Assembly: GCA_963785565.1 (NCBI GenBank)
Contig: CAWAVV010000030.1
Span: 1-64,000 of the forward strand
Direction of reading: 5' to 3'
Source of the DNA: AP-15 sp963785565
Lineage (GTDB): Bacteria > Pseudomonadota > Alphaproteobacteria > ATCC43930 > CGMCC-115725
Length of the DNA: 64,000 bases
A program made the position numbers and the translations under genes. Below the pieces are notes generated by a model. It saw only the letters and a program-made list of their open reading frames with translations. It did no database searches and was not told the DNA's origin. Positions within the stretch are counted from its first letter, which is position 1. Each line of letters opens with the position of its first letter. Shown one piece after another: positions 1 through 9,544 of the stretch.

Positions 1-1817
1 GGCGAGCGCCCAGATACCTGACGGCGCCAAGGTTGGGCTTGTCGGCCGCAACGGGGTCGGCAAATCGACTTTGCTCGACCTCATTCGTGGCGTCTTGCAG
101 CCGGAAGACGGCGCGGTCGAACTGCCCACGGTTGCCGGGTCGGGTTTCTCGCTCAAGAGGCGCCGCGCGGCGCCGCCACCCCGCATGAAACAGTCCTCGC
201 CGCCGATCGCGAGCGCGCCCGTCTGGTCGATGAGCGCGAAGCCGGGCCAACGCCGTTGCGCGCGGCCGAGATCGAGACCCGGCTGGTCGAGATCGCCGCT
301 CATACGGCGCCGAGCCGCGCGGCGCGCATCCTTGCCGGGCTCGGGTTCGATGACGCGGCGCAACAGCGGCCGCTCGACGACCTTTCCGGCGGCTGGCGGA
401 TGCGGGTGGCGCTGGCCGCGATCCTGTTCACCGAGCCCGACCTCCTACTGCTCGACGAGCCGAGCAACCACCTCGATCTCGAAGCCTCGCTATGGCTCGA
501 ACGGTTCCTGCGCTTTTATCGCCGCACCTTGATTCTGGTCAGTCACGATCGCCGGGTTCTGAACGCGGTGACGACGATGACCTTGCATCTGGCGCAGGGA
601 AAGCTGACCGCCTATTCCGGCGATTTCGACGCTTTTCTGCGCGCGCGCCGGGAAAACGCCCAGCGGCTCGAAGTCGTGGCCCGGCAGCAAGCCCAGCAGC
701 GCGAGCGGTTGCAAGCCTTTGTCGACCGCTTTCGCGCCAAAGCGTCAAAGGCGCGCCAGGCGCAGAGCCGGCTAAAGGCGCTGGCCCGCCTCGAACCTGT
801 CGTGCTGGCCGCGCGCGAGCCGCCGCCGCGCATCGCCTTCCCCGACCCGCCGCGGTTGAGCCCGCCGCTGATCACCCTCGATCGCGCGAGCGTCGGCTAC
901 GCGCCGGGCAAGCCGGTGCTGTCACGCCTCGACCTGCGGCTCGACCCGGACGACCGAGTGGCACTGCCCGGGGCCAATGGCAACGGCAAGACCACATTCG
1001 CCCGGCTGCTCGCCGGACGCCTGGCACCATTGTCAGGACGGGTGACACGGTCGCCCAAGCTCGCCTGCGGCTACTTCGCGCAACACCAGATCGAGGAAAT
1101 GCGGCCGCAGGAATCGGCCTACGAGCACCTGGCTGCGTTGATGCCCGCCGCCCCGCCCGAATCGGTGCGCGCGCGTCTGGGCGGCTTCGGCTTCAGCCAG
1201 GACAAGGCTTTTGTCGCGGTCGCCGATCTATCGGGCGGCGAGCGGCGCGGCTGAACCTCGCCCTGGTCACTCACGACGCCCCCGGCCTCCTGTTGCTCGA
1301 CGAGCCGACGAACCACCTCGACATCGAAAGTCGTGACGCGTTGGTCCAAGCAATCAATGATTTTGCCGGCGCAGTCGTGTTGATCACCCACGATTGGCAC
1401 CTGATCGAACTCGTCGCCGATCGGCTGTGGCTTGTCGCCGAGGGTACTGTTCGGCCCTTCGACGGTGATCTCGAAGACTACCGCCATCTGGTGCTCGAGC
1501 GCGCCGGGTCTGCCGATGGAGGGCGTTCGAGCGCGGCCGGCGATCGCCGTGCGGCGCGCCGCCGTGCGGCCGAAAAGAGGCGCGAGCTCGACCCATTACG
1601 CGAGCGTGCGCGGCGGGCCGAGGAAACAATCGCCCGCCTGTCTCGGGAACGAGAGGAGCTCGATCGCAGCTTCGCCGCTTTAAACGGGGCCGCCGTCGCC
1701 GGCGACGCCCTCACCGATGCACTCAAGCGGCGCGCCGAGGTCGCCCGATTGATCTCCCGGGCGGAAGCCGAGTGGCTGTCCACCGAGGAGGCGATCGAAC
1801 GCAAATCGGGAGCATGA
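1..1817 (+). CDS. ABC-F family ATPase (5'-partial, two frame breaks)
   Basis: Soluble duplicated-ABC ATPase of the ABC-F (Uup/EttA-like) class; family members act on ribosomes or DNA rather than in transport. The 5' end lies outside the window. Reading begins in frame 2 with Walker A GRNGVGKS (about nt 50-75), moves to frame 1 near nt 130, and runs through Walker B LLLLDEPSNHLD (about nt 445-480) and second Walker A GANGNGKTT (about nt 970). It ends early after signature SGGER at nt 1245. The ABC-F sequence resumes in frame 3 with LLLLDEPTNHLD (about nt 1290) and a charged, coiled-coil-like tail to nt 1817. At nt 1246 one added G would restore the usual SGGERARLNL. Two one-base losses in one gene mean either a pseudogene or sequence error; error is favoured because leuS is broken in the same way. 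ABC-F family assignment is firm, the subfamily is not. Confidence 0.85.
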
Positions 1818-2085
1818 GCGCTGGCGCGGATCAACGGCTTCGGCACAAACAAAGCCGCTGGGGCGGAAATCGCGGAGCGCGTATTTTGGGCATGTTGGGG
1901 TTTAAGCAATAACCGCGCCGCGAGCGCGCGGCCGATAGCCGCACGATGCGGCCGTGTCCATGATCTACTTTGACAAACCAGCCTGAAGCAGTCTATCCCG
2001 GATCACTGCTAGCGCATTCTCTATGGGGCGCCGCAGCCGAGGTGAGATTGTAACTCGTGCGAGCCCGATTGGAGCAAATTCCGCC

Positions 2086-2688
2086 ATGGCCGAAAGCCCA
2101 GCGATCACCGATCGAAACCTCGAAGCGACGACAAACATTTCCCTCAAGCGGGAGCCGGCCTGCTTCGCTTTTCTGTCGGCGCGCTCGGTCTCGTCGCCCA
2201 TGCCGATTGATTCGATCAACCTCGATCTCGCCTCGGCCGATTATTTTGATGGACGGGCGTCGCTATGGACCGCTCTCGAAATGCGCTCGGCCGTCGGTAA
2301 CGACCATCCGACCGCGTTGCTCGGGTTCGATGAAACCTTTGTGCGGCCCTTTGCCCGCGCTCTGATCGAAGCGGCGACGACGCGGGCCACCTACAGAATG
2401 ACGATTCTGCAAGAACCACATAATTCCGAGCGGTGTCGCGTCGTCGAGTATGTGACCGGACCAGGCAAGGCGCTGCATGAGTTGATCCTGCAGCCCTTTG
2501 ACAATGTAGTCATGGTTAGTACAGCGACCGCCAAAGACGCGGACGAGACTCTCTTTCAGTTACCGCGAACCGACAGTTTTCTGCGTGCCTTCGCCAAAAT
2601 GGCCTATGTCGCCGATCAAGCGTTGCACGATTTGCTCGGGGATATGGAGCGGATCGCGCGCCAGCATCACCCTTCGCCCCCCCGCTGA
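2086..2688 (+). CDS. Conserved-looking hypothetical protein, about 200 aa
   Basis: I do not recognise this protein. The ATG at 2086 is chosen because a GGAG lies 11 bases upstream and the preceding in-frame residues look non-coding; an earlier ATG at 2023 is possible. The N-terminal 45 residues are polar, followed by a mixed alpha/beta-looking body (LLGFDETFVRPFARAL, VEYVTGPGKALHEL) and a helical C-terminus (AKMAYVADQALHDLLGDMERIA). There is no signal peptide, membrane segment or recognisable catalytic motif. It stands alone, with about 270 bases upstream and 180 downstream in which I see no gene. Third-position GC agrees with its neighbours, supporting real coding. Function unknown. Confidence 0.6.
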   Translation: MAESPAITDRNLEATTNISLKREPACFAFLSARSVSSPMPIDSINLDLASADYFDGRASLWTALEMRSAVGNDHPTALLGFDETFVRPFARALIEAATTRATYRMTILQEPHNSERCRVVEYVTGPGKALHELILQPFDNVVMVSTATAKDADETLFQLPRTDSFLRAFAKMAYVADQALHDLLGDMERIARQHHPSPPR

Positions 2689-2870
2689 TCCTATCGCTGG
2701 CTCGTTACTAACCAGTTGGCACGCGCGCCACTGGCCGACGAGGGAGCCGCAGCTCCCTTGTCACTTGCTCGGACCACGCCCAACAAACACCCGCCCTCGG
2801 GGTCGGCGCCGCGCTCCTTTGCTACGTGCGGAAGACTGAAGCGCGGCTCAGTACCGGATAAATGGTGGGC

Positions 2871-3339
2871 TTACCGGCCCAATCCGCCGCCGCCTGCTCC
2901 GCCGCTATAGGGCGAAAGCCCTGGTCCGCCCGCGTTCGGCCCCGGCATGCCCATGCTGTTGCCTCCAGAGGGATTCGCCATCGGAGGGGGTGGCGGCCAT
3001 TGGGGACGACGGGGGAGCGCCGGACTGTAAGCGGGCGAGCTCCTCACGATTGAGCTGGGCGGTCGTGTCGCCGGCCAGCGCGGCCTTATGCGCCATCCCC
3101 TTGTGAAAGCGATGCATGGCATGGGCATGTCTTACGGCGTGATGCGCCGGCGGCATCGCCGAATTATCCGCCGGCGCGGGAGCCGCCCCGCCGCCGCTGT
3201 ACGGGGTCAGGCCGCCGCCGCCCCCCGGGTTCGGGCCGGGCATTCCCATACCGTTCCCACCACTTGGATTTTGCGCCCACGCCGGTGCGGCAATCGCGAG
3301 CGCGGCAGCAACCGCAACGCCGGTCAAGAGATGCTTCAT
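2871..3339 (-). CDS. Secreted Gly/Pro/His-rich protein, copy 1 (frame break near C-terminus)
   Basis: The signal peptide (MKHLLTGVAVAAALAI, cleavage after AWA-Q) predicts export. The mature part has a glycine/proline-rich block (NPSGGNGMGMPGPNPGG), a histidine-rich stretch (HHAVRHAHAMHRFHKGMAHK) and a polar block with TAQLNREELARLQ. In the starting frame the protein ends at 2905 with an unrelated tail. Shifting frame at the five-G run 2986-2990 restores a second copy of the glycine block (NPSGGNSMGMPGPNAGG) and a stop at 2871. This makes a one-base indel the likely explanation. It is a paralogue of the gene at 3457-3873, which lies just upstream in the same direction. The ribosome-binding site is GAGAGAGGA. 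I know no function; the histidines could bind metal (inference). Confidence 0.7.
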
Positions 3340-3456
3340 GTCGATGGTCCTCTCTCGCAGCTCAGATTGCTTAAGATAGCGCAGCGCCAGCAGATACCAA
3401 AGGGTTCCCTGACGCCCATTGGATCGGTCCCGTCGAACCGGGTTAATGATGTTAGA

Positions 3457-3873
3457 TCATTGCCCTTTCATCGGGGGGTTCGGCGCCGGCATACCCTGAT
3501 TACCGGTCTGGAGGCGGGCGAGCTCTTGACGGTTGAGCTGTGCCGTCGTATCGCCGGTCAGAGCAGCCTTATGCGACATCCCCTTGTGAAAGTGATGCAT
3601 GGCATGGGCATGCCTTACGGCGTGATGCGCCGGCGGCATCGCCGAATTATCCGCCGGCGCGGCCGCTGCCGCGGGCGGCATCGCCGCGGGAGCAGGGGCT
3701 GGCGCAGGGGCTGGAGCCGTTCCGCCGCCGCTGTACGGGGTCAGGCCGCCACCGCCCCCCGGGTTCGGGCCGGGCATTCCCATACCGTTCCCGCCGCTTG
3801 GATTTTGCGCCCACACTGGCGCGGCGATCGCGAGCGCGGCAGCGACCGCAACGCCGGTCAAGAGATGCTTCAT
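3457..3873 (-). CDS. Secreted Gly/Pro/His-rich protein, copy 2
   Basis: A 138-residue protein with a signal peptide almost identical to that of copy 1 (MKHLLTGVAVAAALAI, then APVWA-Q). The order is: glycine/proline block, an Ala-Pro repeat (APAPAPAPAAMPPAA) absent from copy 1, the histidine-rich stretch HHAVRHAHAMHHFHKGM, and TAQLNRQELARLQTGNQG. It ends with MPAPNPPMKGQ where copy 1 repeats the glycine block. The two genes are tandem and 117 bases apart, so they arose by local duplication and then diverged by expansion and contraction of the low-complexity segments. Periplasmic or surface location is inferred from the signal peptide; there is no lipobox. Function unknown. Confidence 0.75.
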   Translation of the reverse strand: MKHLLTGVAVAAALAIAAPVWAQNPSGGNGMGMPGPNPGGGGGLTPYSGGGTAPAPAPAPAPAAMPPAAAAAPADNSAMPPAHHAVRHAHAMHHFHKGMSHKAALTGDTTAQLNRQELARLQTGNQGMPAPNPPMKGQ

Positions 3874-3921
3874 GCCTATGATCCTCTGTAGCAGTTCCGG
3901 ATTGCCTCAACGTAGCGCACG

Positions 3922-4161
3922 CTAGTACTCCCGCAAGGGGCCCCCGGCCGGGATGCGGTTGGAACGACGCAGGGCGCCGGTCGGTTCCGCGAACGCGCAG
4001 CTTTTCGGTCGCGCATTCTTTCCAGCCGAGAACTGGATAATATGACCGTAGATCTCTTCTTTCAAGCGCTTGAGTAGCTCAGTGCGCAGGTTGAATAACG
4101 GAGGAAGCGAGACCCTGTGGCGCCGTTCGGTCGCGAGGACGGCCAGTCGGTCGCTGTTCAC
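3922..4161 (-). CDS. Possible small hypothetical protein (79 aa, GTG start)
   Basis: The only gene candidate in the 3874-4236 gap. It would start at a GTG (4161) and encode a basic protein with a possible helix (RTELLKRLKEEIYGHI). Third-position GC is high, as in real genes here. I see no good ribosome-binding site and no family resemblance, so it may be a chance open frame. The rest of the gap holds the divergent upstream regions of the secreted-protein gene and the enolase-superfamily gene. Confidence 0.3.
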   Translation of the reverse strand: MNSDRLAVLATERRHRVSLPPLFNLRTELLKRLKEEIYGHIIQFSAGKNARPKSCAFAEPTGALRRSNRIPAGGPLREY

Positions 4162-4236
4162 GCGTACTGCCGGGCTTGACAGCGACGCCCGCTGCGGGCT
4201 CGGCTCTTGCCGGCGAACATGTTCCAGGAGCCCGGA

Positions 4237-5391
4237 ATGAGCCGGATTGCATCAGTCCAGACGCACATGATTTCGGTTCCGCGGCCGCAGCCGGTGTGGA
4301 CCGCGCATGAACAGAACAAGGCCTGGAACCTCATCCTGACCGAATTGAGCACTGATGACGGGCTCGTCGGCTACGGCCAGATCCACGGCGCGCCGATGCC
4401 GCGGATCTGCGAGTGGGTGGCGCGGTTCGGCGAGATCGTGCATGGCATGGATGCGCTGGCGCACGTGGCGGTGTGGGAGAAGCTGTTCGGCTTGACCTCG
4501 CCGCGGCCGGGCGCGATCGAGGGAAGGGAGGAAGTGCCGCCGCCGATCGCGCGGTCTGAGCGTACCCAGGTCATGGCGGCGATCGCCGGCATCGACATCG
4601 CGCTGTGGGACATCAAGGGCAAGGCGGCGGGCTTGCCGGTGTACCGTCTGCTCGGCGGCGAGAACCGCCCGCTCTTCACCTATGCCACCGGCGGGTATTA
4701 TCGGCCGGGCGCGACCAATGCCGATTATGCCGGGGAGATGGCGCGGATGCTGCGGCACGGCTACCGCGCGGTCAAACTGAAGACCGGAGCGGGCAGCATC
4801 GCCAAGGAGGCCGAGCGTATCGCCGCGGTGCGCCGGGAGATCGGCGACGAGCCACTACTGATGCTCGACATGAACGCGGCCTACGACCTGCCGGACTGCA
4901 TCGACTTTGCCCATATGGTCGAGCCATCGCAGATCTTCTGGCTCGAGGAACCATTGCATTGGTATTTGCAGCCGGCCGATTTTGCCCGGCTCGCGGTGGC
5001 GACGCCGATCCCATTGGCCCACGGCGAGCGCGAGCTGACCCAATTCACGATGCGCGATTTCATCGTCGAGGGCGGCATCCGCTATGTGCAATTCGATGCG
5101 ACCCGAGCCGCCGGCTTTACCGAGGCGTTGCGCATCGCGGCACTGGCCGAGCAGCATGGGGTCATGGTGGCCCCCCACACCGCACCCGAATTGCACGGCC
5201 ATCTGGTGCTGGCGCTGCCGCGCTGCGGCTTTGGCGTTGAAGGCCATGGCGGGCCCGAGGAAGACCCGCTGGGCTACGGGTTGTTCAAGGAGCACCCGGA
5301 ACTGCGCGATGGGCATCTGCATCTCGGCGACAAGCCCGGGTTCGGTCTCGACGTCGATTGGGCCTTTGTCGACAAGTACCGGGTTGGCTAG
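4237..5391 (+). CDS. Mandelate racemase / muconate lactonizing enzyme family protein
   Basis: Enolase-superfamily enzyme of about 384 residues; such enzymes remove the alpha-proton of a carboxylate substrate, mostly acid-sugar dehydratases and racemases. Visible catalytic set: Lys180 and Lys182 (VKLKTG), metal ligands Asp211 (LMLDMN), Glu237 (WLEEP) and Glu264 (HGERE), and an Asp287/His314 pair (QFDATRA, APHTAPE). The KxK plus His-Asp arrangement is that of the mandelate racemase subgroup, so racemisation or dehydration is chemically possible. Start at 4237 (MSRIASVQTH) fits the family N-terminus better than the upstream ATG at 4207. It faces the S15 hydrolase operon tail to tail. Substrate cannot be told from sequence. 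Confidence 0.9.
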   Translation: MSRIASVQTHMISVPRPQPVWTAHEQNKAWNLILTELSTDDGLVGYGQIHGAPMPRICEWVARFGEIVHGMDALAHVAVWEKLFGLTSPRPGAIEGREEVPPPIARSERTQVMAAIAGIDIALWDIKGKAAGLPVYRLLGGENRPLFTYATGGYYRPGATNADYAGEMARMLRHGYRAVKLKTGAGSIAKEAERIAAVRREIGDEPLLMLDMNAAYDLPDCIDFAHMVEPSQIFWLEEPLHWYLQPADFARLAVATPIPLAHGERELTQFTMRDFIVEGGIRYVQFDATRAAGFTEALRIAALAEQHGVMVAPHTAPELHGHLVLALPRCGFGVEGHGGPEEDPLGYGLFKEHPELRDGHLHLGDKPGFGLDVDWAFVDKYRVG

Positions 5392-5420
5392 TCGCGCCTA
5401 GTCGCCGAGGCCGACGAGCC

Positions 5421-7202
5421 TCATCGTCGGATCAGCACCGGAAGCTCGACAAACGAAGGCGTCGTCTCGGCGTGGTGGATGGTGTTCGCGGCGACGCGGA
5501 TATCGGCCTCGCTATCATTTGCGAGCACCGGATGGCCGCTGTTGGTGTTGCGGGCGCGGCGCGGGAAGTTGCTGCTGGTCACGTCGATTTCGATGCGGTG
5601 GCCGACGCGAAAAGTGTGGTGGATGTCGCCGAGGCCGATGGTCAGCCGCTCGACCCGACCTGGCCCGAGGGGCCGCGGCTCGCCGGACGGGTCCCGGTAC
5701 ATCGCGCGCGTCACCCCGTCCATCAGCAGCATCGCGCGGCCGTCCGGCATCAGCTCGATCAGCTTGGCGACGAAATCGGTGTCGGGGCAGTTGGATTCTA
5801 TGTGGAGGGTCACGCGGACATTGCCGGCGATCGTCAGGTCTTCTTCCAATGCTTCGCCGCGGTAGATCAGACCGTAATCAGGGAGTGCCTGAGCCGGCCG
5901 CTGGTCGCGCGGCCCGGCATCGATCAGCATGTTGCGCCCGCCCAATGTCGCGATCGGGCGGCGCGGATCATAGTTGTAACCACGCGGAACTCCGCTCGGC
6001 CCGTCAAGGCTCAGGGCGCCGTCGCCGCACAAATAGAGCCGCTGCGGGACGACGCCCGGCGGCGGCCAACGCTCGGCCCCGACCCAATCGTCAGGGACAT
6101 AGAAGGCTCGGTCCTCGACCCAGGCGCGCGGTGAATAGAACACCGCCGGCTCGTCGATGATGGCGGTGGCCTCGCCCTTCAGCCAATGGTCGAACCATTC
6201 GAAATACGGGTCGCGCGACCAGAAATCGCTGGCATAAACGAAGTAATGCTCGTTCGGGCCGATCCATAATTTCTGGGTGCCGGTGCGCCCCTGGATGTCG
6301 TTGAACGCAGCAATCACGCTCGTCTGAAAGATGTCGAACCAGGTGGTGACGTGAAAGCCGGGGATGTCGATCGTGCGGCGGAAATTGTGCCGCGCCCGGA
6401 ACGCATCAGGCGCCGGATGGCTGATGATCTCGTCGAGGAAGGGCTGCCAGGCGGCGAAGTCGGGATAGTGGGTCAACGGCAATCGCAGCCAATCCGCCGA
6501 ACCGACAAAAGGAGGCTCGGCGTTGCGCGCAGCATCGAGCCGTGCATAGCGCGCCGCGGCCGAGGCGGCGGTGGCATCGAGCTCGGCCGCACCGATCCCA
6601 AAGCGCCGCATCACCGCCTCGCGATGCGATGCCGACAGGCCCGGGATGTTGCGCGCTACCCACAACCACAACCGCTCCATCTCGATCGACTGGCCTTCAC
6701 AGACCACATCGTCATAGATGCTCGACGCGCCCGCCTGGGCAAAAAAGGCGCGCAAGCTGGGGTGGCGGGTCGATGCCGCGGCAAAGGTGGTGGTGGCCCC
6801 GGCCGATGATCCCGACATGCCGACCATCTGGTTGGTCCAGGGCTGGGCGGCGATCCACTCGAGCGTGTCGTGGCCGTCCGCCTGATCGTCGGCATAGACC
6901 CGGTCCTCGCCTTCCGAGCCGTGGCGTCCGCGCGTGTCCTGGTAGACTGCGGCATAGCCGTGCGCGACGATCTGCTGCCAGCCGCGCAGGATCGAGCCGC
7001 GCATCGGCTCGGCGGCACTCGGCAGCCAGGCTCTGGTGCAGTCGGTCTTGTCGCGGGCATCGGCTGCGGCGATGCCGTAGGGGGTGCGGTGCAGGATCAC
7101 CGGCCAGCGCGGGCCGCCGCTTTCCGGCAGAAATACGAAGGTGTTAAGCCTGATGCCGTCGCCCATCGGCACCATGACCTGAAAAAAGCGGGCGCCGGTC
7201 AT
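5421..7202 (-). CDS. CocE/NonD family (S15 peptidase-like) hydrolase
   Basis: An alpha/beta hydrolase of about 593 residues related to cocaine esterase, glutaryl-7-ACA acylase and X-Pro dipeptidyl peptidases. The nucleophile lies in GSSAG near residue 132. RTPYGI near the N-terminus and DTRGRHGSEG are typical S15 signatures, and the C-terminal half (YNYDPRRP, VTLHIES) is the jelly-roll domain of CocE proteins. Start at 7202 (MTGARFFQVM) is 8 bases after the stop of the ThDP enzyme gene, so it is the last gene of a three-gene operon. No signal peptide, so cytoplasmic. Likely hydrolyses an ester or amide whose product is used by its operon partners (inference). Confidence 0.88.
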   Translation of the reverse strand: MTGARFFQVMVPMGDGIRLNTFVFLPESGGPRWPVILHRTPYGIAAADARDKTDCTRAWLPSAAEPMRGSILRGWQQIVAHGYAAVYQDTRGRHGSEGEDRVYADDQADGHDTLEWIAAQPWTNQMVGMSGSSAGATTTFAAASTRHPSLRAFFAQAGASSIYDDVVCEGQSIEMERLWLWVARNIPGLSASHREAVMRRFGIGAAELDATAASAAARYARLDAARNAEPPFVGSADWLRLPLTHYPDFAAWQPFLDEIISHPAPDAFRARHNFRRTIDIPGFHVTTWFDIFQTSVIAAFNDIQGRTGTQKLWIGPNEHYFVYASDFWSRDPYFEWFDHWLKGEATAIIDEPAVFYSPRAWVEDRAFYVPDDWVGAERWPPPGVVPQRLYLCGDGALSLDGPSGVPRGYNYDPRRPIATLGGRNMLIDAGPRDQRPAQALPDYGLIYRGEALEEDLTIAGNVRVTLHIESNCPDTDFVAKLIELMPDGRAMLLMDGVTRAMYRDPSGEPRPLGPGRVERLTIGLGDIHHTFRVGHRIEIDVTSSNFPRRARNTNSGHPVLANDSEADIRVAANTIHHAETTPSFVELPVLIRR

Positions 7203-7210
7203 TTCGAGGC

Positions 7211-8875
7211 TCACGCCTCGCCGTAATGTACCCGGCGGAATTGGCGCGTCGGGATCAGATCGTCGACATGCACGTCCCACAGGGTAGCGCCGTTCGCCTG
7301 CTCGTGCTCGCGGAACAGGCCCTCGAACCGGCCCAGCTCGTTGACCCTGGCGCCGTTCAGGCCAAAGCCGCGGGCAGTGGCGGCGAGATCACCGCGGCCG
7401 TGGATCGCGTGATTGGGGTCGACCCCGTAGGCACGAAATTTGTGCGACTCCGCGCCGTAGCCGCCGTCGTTCAGGATGCAGATCAGGAGTTTGAGACCAT
7501 GGCGGCGCACGGTCTCGAGCTCTTGGATGTGCTGATAGAGGCTGCCGTCGCCGTCGATCAGCAAGATTTTGTCACTGCCGCGTGCGGCGGCGACGCCGAT
7601 TGCCGCCGACAGGCCGGAGCCGATCGCGCCGAAATCGAGCGGGGTGTGATACTTGCCCGCCGGCCGGCCCTTGAAATGGGTCATACCAAAGCCGAAGCAA
7701 TGGCCGCCGGCGACGACGACGTCCCAATCCTTGGGGATCGCCGCATCGAGCTCGCGCACCACCGGCCGCGGGTCGAGCGTGCCCGGCGTGACCTGAAACT
7801 CCTTGGCGTCGGGGACATCGGCGGCGATCTGCGCGGCGACCGCGTTGCTGCGCCAACCCGGCCGGCGGATGCCGCGCTCGACGAGCCGCCGGGTGATCGC
7901 CTCGGCGGTGGCGCGCGCATCAGCCTTGATGTGCAGATCGGCGGTGCGCAGCCCTTGCCACAGCCCGCGCGGGTTGACGTCGATCTGCACCACCTTGGCG
8001 TTCGGATAAAGATAGCCGCCCTCGGTCGTGTAATGCCCGAGTCCAGCCCCGGCGGCGATCACCAGATCGCTCTCGGCAAAGAATTCACGGGCGAGATCGC
8101 TCGCAAAGGTGCCGGCGATATCGAGCGCGAACGGGTTGCCGTCGAACAGGCCCTTGGCCAACAGGGTCGTCGCCAGCAATGCGGCGCTCTGTTCGGCGAG
8201 CGCCTCCAGCGCTTCCTTGGCGCCGGACCAGACCGCGCCCCGCCCGCCGATAACCACCGGCCGTTCGGCGTCGGCGATCATCGCGACGACCTCCTCGACC
8301 ATCGCCGGGTCGGGCATCACCACCTGCGGACGCGGCATGAGATCTGTCGAAGGCGTGTAATCGGGGAGGTACGGAAATTCTTCCTTTTGCAGGTCGAGCG
8401 GAATGCTCAGCACCACCGGGCGGCGCTCGGCGCGGGCCACGTAAAACGCCTCGCGGACATTGTCGAGCGCCCGATCGATCGTGCGGATCGGCACGAAATG
8501 CGCGCCAGTCGCCAGCGCCAGCGGCGCCTGGTCGAGCTGCTGCATGTACCAGGACGCGCCGATCGGCGCGTCGCCGGAAAAGACCACCAGCGGCGCATTG
8601 CCGCGCGCGGCCATCGTCAACGCAGTCATGATCTGGGTAAAGCCGGGACCGCAGGTGACCGAGGCGACGCCGACCTTGCCCGACGCGCGGGCATAGGCGT
8701 CAGCCATCGCGCAGGCGCAATGCTCGTGGCGCGCATGGATCAGGCGCACGCCCTGGTTGTCGGCCATCGCCGCCGACCAGTACATGTTGGCATCGCCCAT
8801 CAAGGTGAACAATGTGTCCACCCCCTCGGCAGCGAACGCCTGCGCCAATACGTCGGAAACCTGGTTGTTGCTCAT
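7211..8875 (-). CDS. Thiamine diphosphate-dependent enzyme (acetolactate synthase-like)
   Basis: A 554-residue member of the ThDP decarboxylase/carboligase superfamily (acetolactate synthase, benzoylformate and oxalyl-CoA decarboxylases). The pyrimidine domain carries the activating Glu51 in HARHEHCACAMADAY. The central domain spans about residues 190-320. The pyrophosphate domain has the metal/ThDP motif from GDGS to NDGGYG near residues 438-468. Start at 8875 overlaps the stop of the CoxG-like gene by four bases (ATGA), indicating translational coupling. There is no separate regulatory subunit next to it, arguing against a biosynthetic acetolactate synthase. A 2-oxo-acid decarboxylase or lyase role in catabolism is the likely broad function; substrate unknown. 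Confidence 0.88.
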   Translation of the reverse strand: MSNNQVSDVLAQAFAAEGVDTLFTLMGDANMYWSAAMADNQGVRLIHARHEHCACAMADAYARASGKVGVASVTCGPGFTQIMTALTMAARGNAPLVVFSGDAPIGASWYMQQLDQAPLALATGAHFVPIRTIDRALDNVREAFYVARAERRPVVLSIPLDLQKEEFPYLPDYTPSTDLMPRPQVVMPDPAMVEEVVAMIADAERPVVIGGRGAVWSGAKEALEALAEQSAALLATTLLAKGLFDGNPFALDIAGTFASDLAREFFAESDLVIAAGAGLGHYTTEGGYLYPNAKVVQIDVNPRGLWQGLRTADLHIKADARATAEAITRRLVERGIRRPGWRSNAVAAQIAADVPDAKEFQVTPGTLDPRPVVRELDAAIPKDWDVVVAGGHCFGFGMTHFKGRPAGKYHTPLDFGAIGSGLSAAIGVAAARGSDKILLIDGDGSLYQHIQELETVRRHGLKLLICILNDGGYGAESHKFRAYGVDPNHAIHGRGDLAATARGFGLNGARVNELGRFEGLFREHEQANGATLWDVHVDDLIPTRQFRRVHYGEA

Positions 8876-9459
8876 TGGGTCTTCCTGTTGGCGAATAGAA
8901 TTTGTCGCAGCCAGCCGAAAAACGCCCGCCACAGCAACGCCCCGCCGCGCAGCTCGGCAACGGCCGCCGGTGCGGTCGGCGCCGACGGCTGTGCCTCGGC
9001 GGCTGCCGGCGTCGCCCGCTCGGCGGCGAGGCGGGCCATGTTGCCGGCGAATTCCGCTAGCAGTGCGCGGGCGAGATGAACCCCGCCGGCATTGGCAAAA
9101 GTCTCGAGCGGCCCCGTCACGTTGAAATTGCCCTCGCATTTGAGGGTCGTCGTTTCGGCCCCGCTCGCGGTCACCACGCCCGAGGCCAAAGCGCGCGAGG
9201 CGCCGCGTCCGTCGATGCCGCGACCGTCGATCGTGCAGCGCCGCGCCTCGTCGTCATAGGCGAGCTTCGCCTCGCCTCGGAAAGTCGCTACTGTCGGCCC
9301 GAACTTGACCCGGATCGTGCCCTGATAGGCGCCCCCCTCGCCCGTCGCGGTCAAGGTGGCGCCGGGAATGCACGAGGCAACCAGCCCCGGGTCGCGCAGC
9401 AACGGCCACACCGCATCGGGCGGCGATGCTATCGTGACCTCTTCGCTGAGCGAAATCAT
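8872..9459 (-). CDS. SRPBCC family protein, CoxG-like
   Basis: A 195-residue protein whose first 150 residues match the carbon monoxide dehydrogenase subunit G (CoxG) helix-grip fold: opening VTIASPPDAVWPLLRD, then SCIPGA, and late GPLETFANAGG before an amphipathic helix. The C-terminus ends in an Ala/Pro linker and a hydrophobic segment (LLWRAFFGWLRQILFA) that could touch the membrane. First gene of the operon with the ThDP enzyme (ATGA overlap) and the S15 hydrolase. CoxG proteins are known from CO dehydrogenase clusters, but no Cox L/M/S genes are present. It diverges from the molybdoenzyme gene at 9545 across an 85-base shared promoter region. Confidence 0.85.
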   Translation of the reverse strand: MISLSEEVTIASPPDAVWPLLRDPGLVASCIPGATLTATGEGGAYQGTIRVKFGPTVATFRGEAKLAYDDEARRCTIDGRGIDGRGASRALASGVVTASGAETTTLKCEGNFNVTGPLETFANAGGVHLARALLAEFAGNMARLAAERATPAAAEAQPSAPTAPAAVAELRGGALLWRAFFGWLRQILFANRKTQ

Positions 9460-9544
9460 CGCGCCAAGCTAGCGGTTACCGACGTAGTTTGTCGATGCGA
9501 CGTGTGACAGAGCAGGCCGACGCCGGTAAGGGATTTATCGACCG

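Noticed and set aside
1246..1256. The TGA after SGGERRG in the ABC-F gene as a selenocysteine or recoding site
   Set aside because: The next frame continues exactly where the family does, so a one-base loss explains it; there is no SECIS-like reason to recode.
3088..3891. A 267-codon open frame with internal repeats on the plus strand
   Set aside because: It is the reverse complement of the two secreted Gly/Pro/His-rich genes, whose signal peptides and ribosome-binding sites are on the minus strand.
7226..9079. A 617-codon open frame opposite the ThDP enzyme gene
   Set aside because: It has no domain, is antisense to a clear ThDP enzyme, and comes from GC-rich third positions of the real gene.
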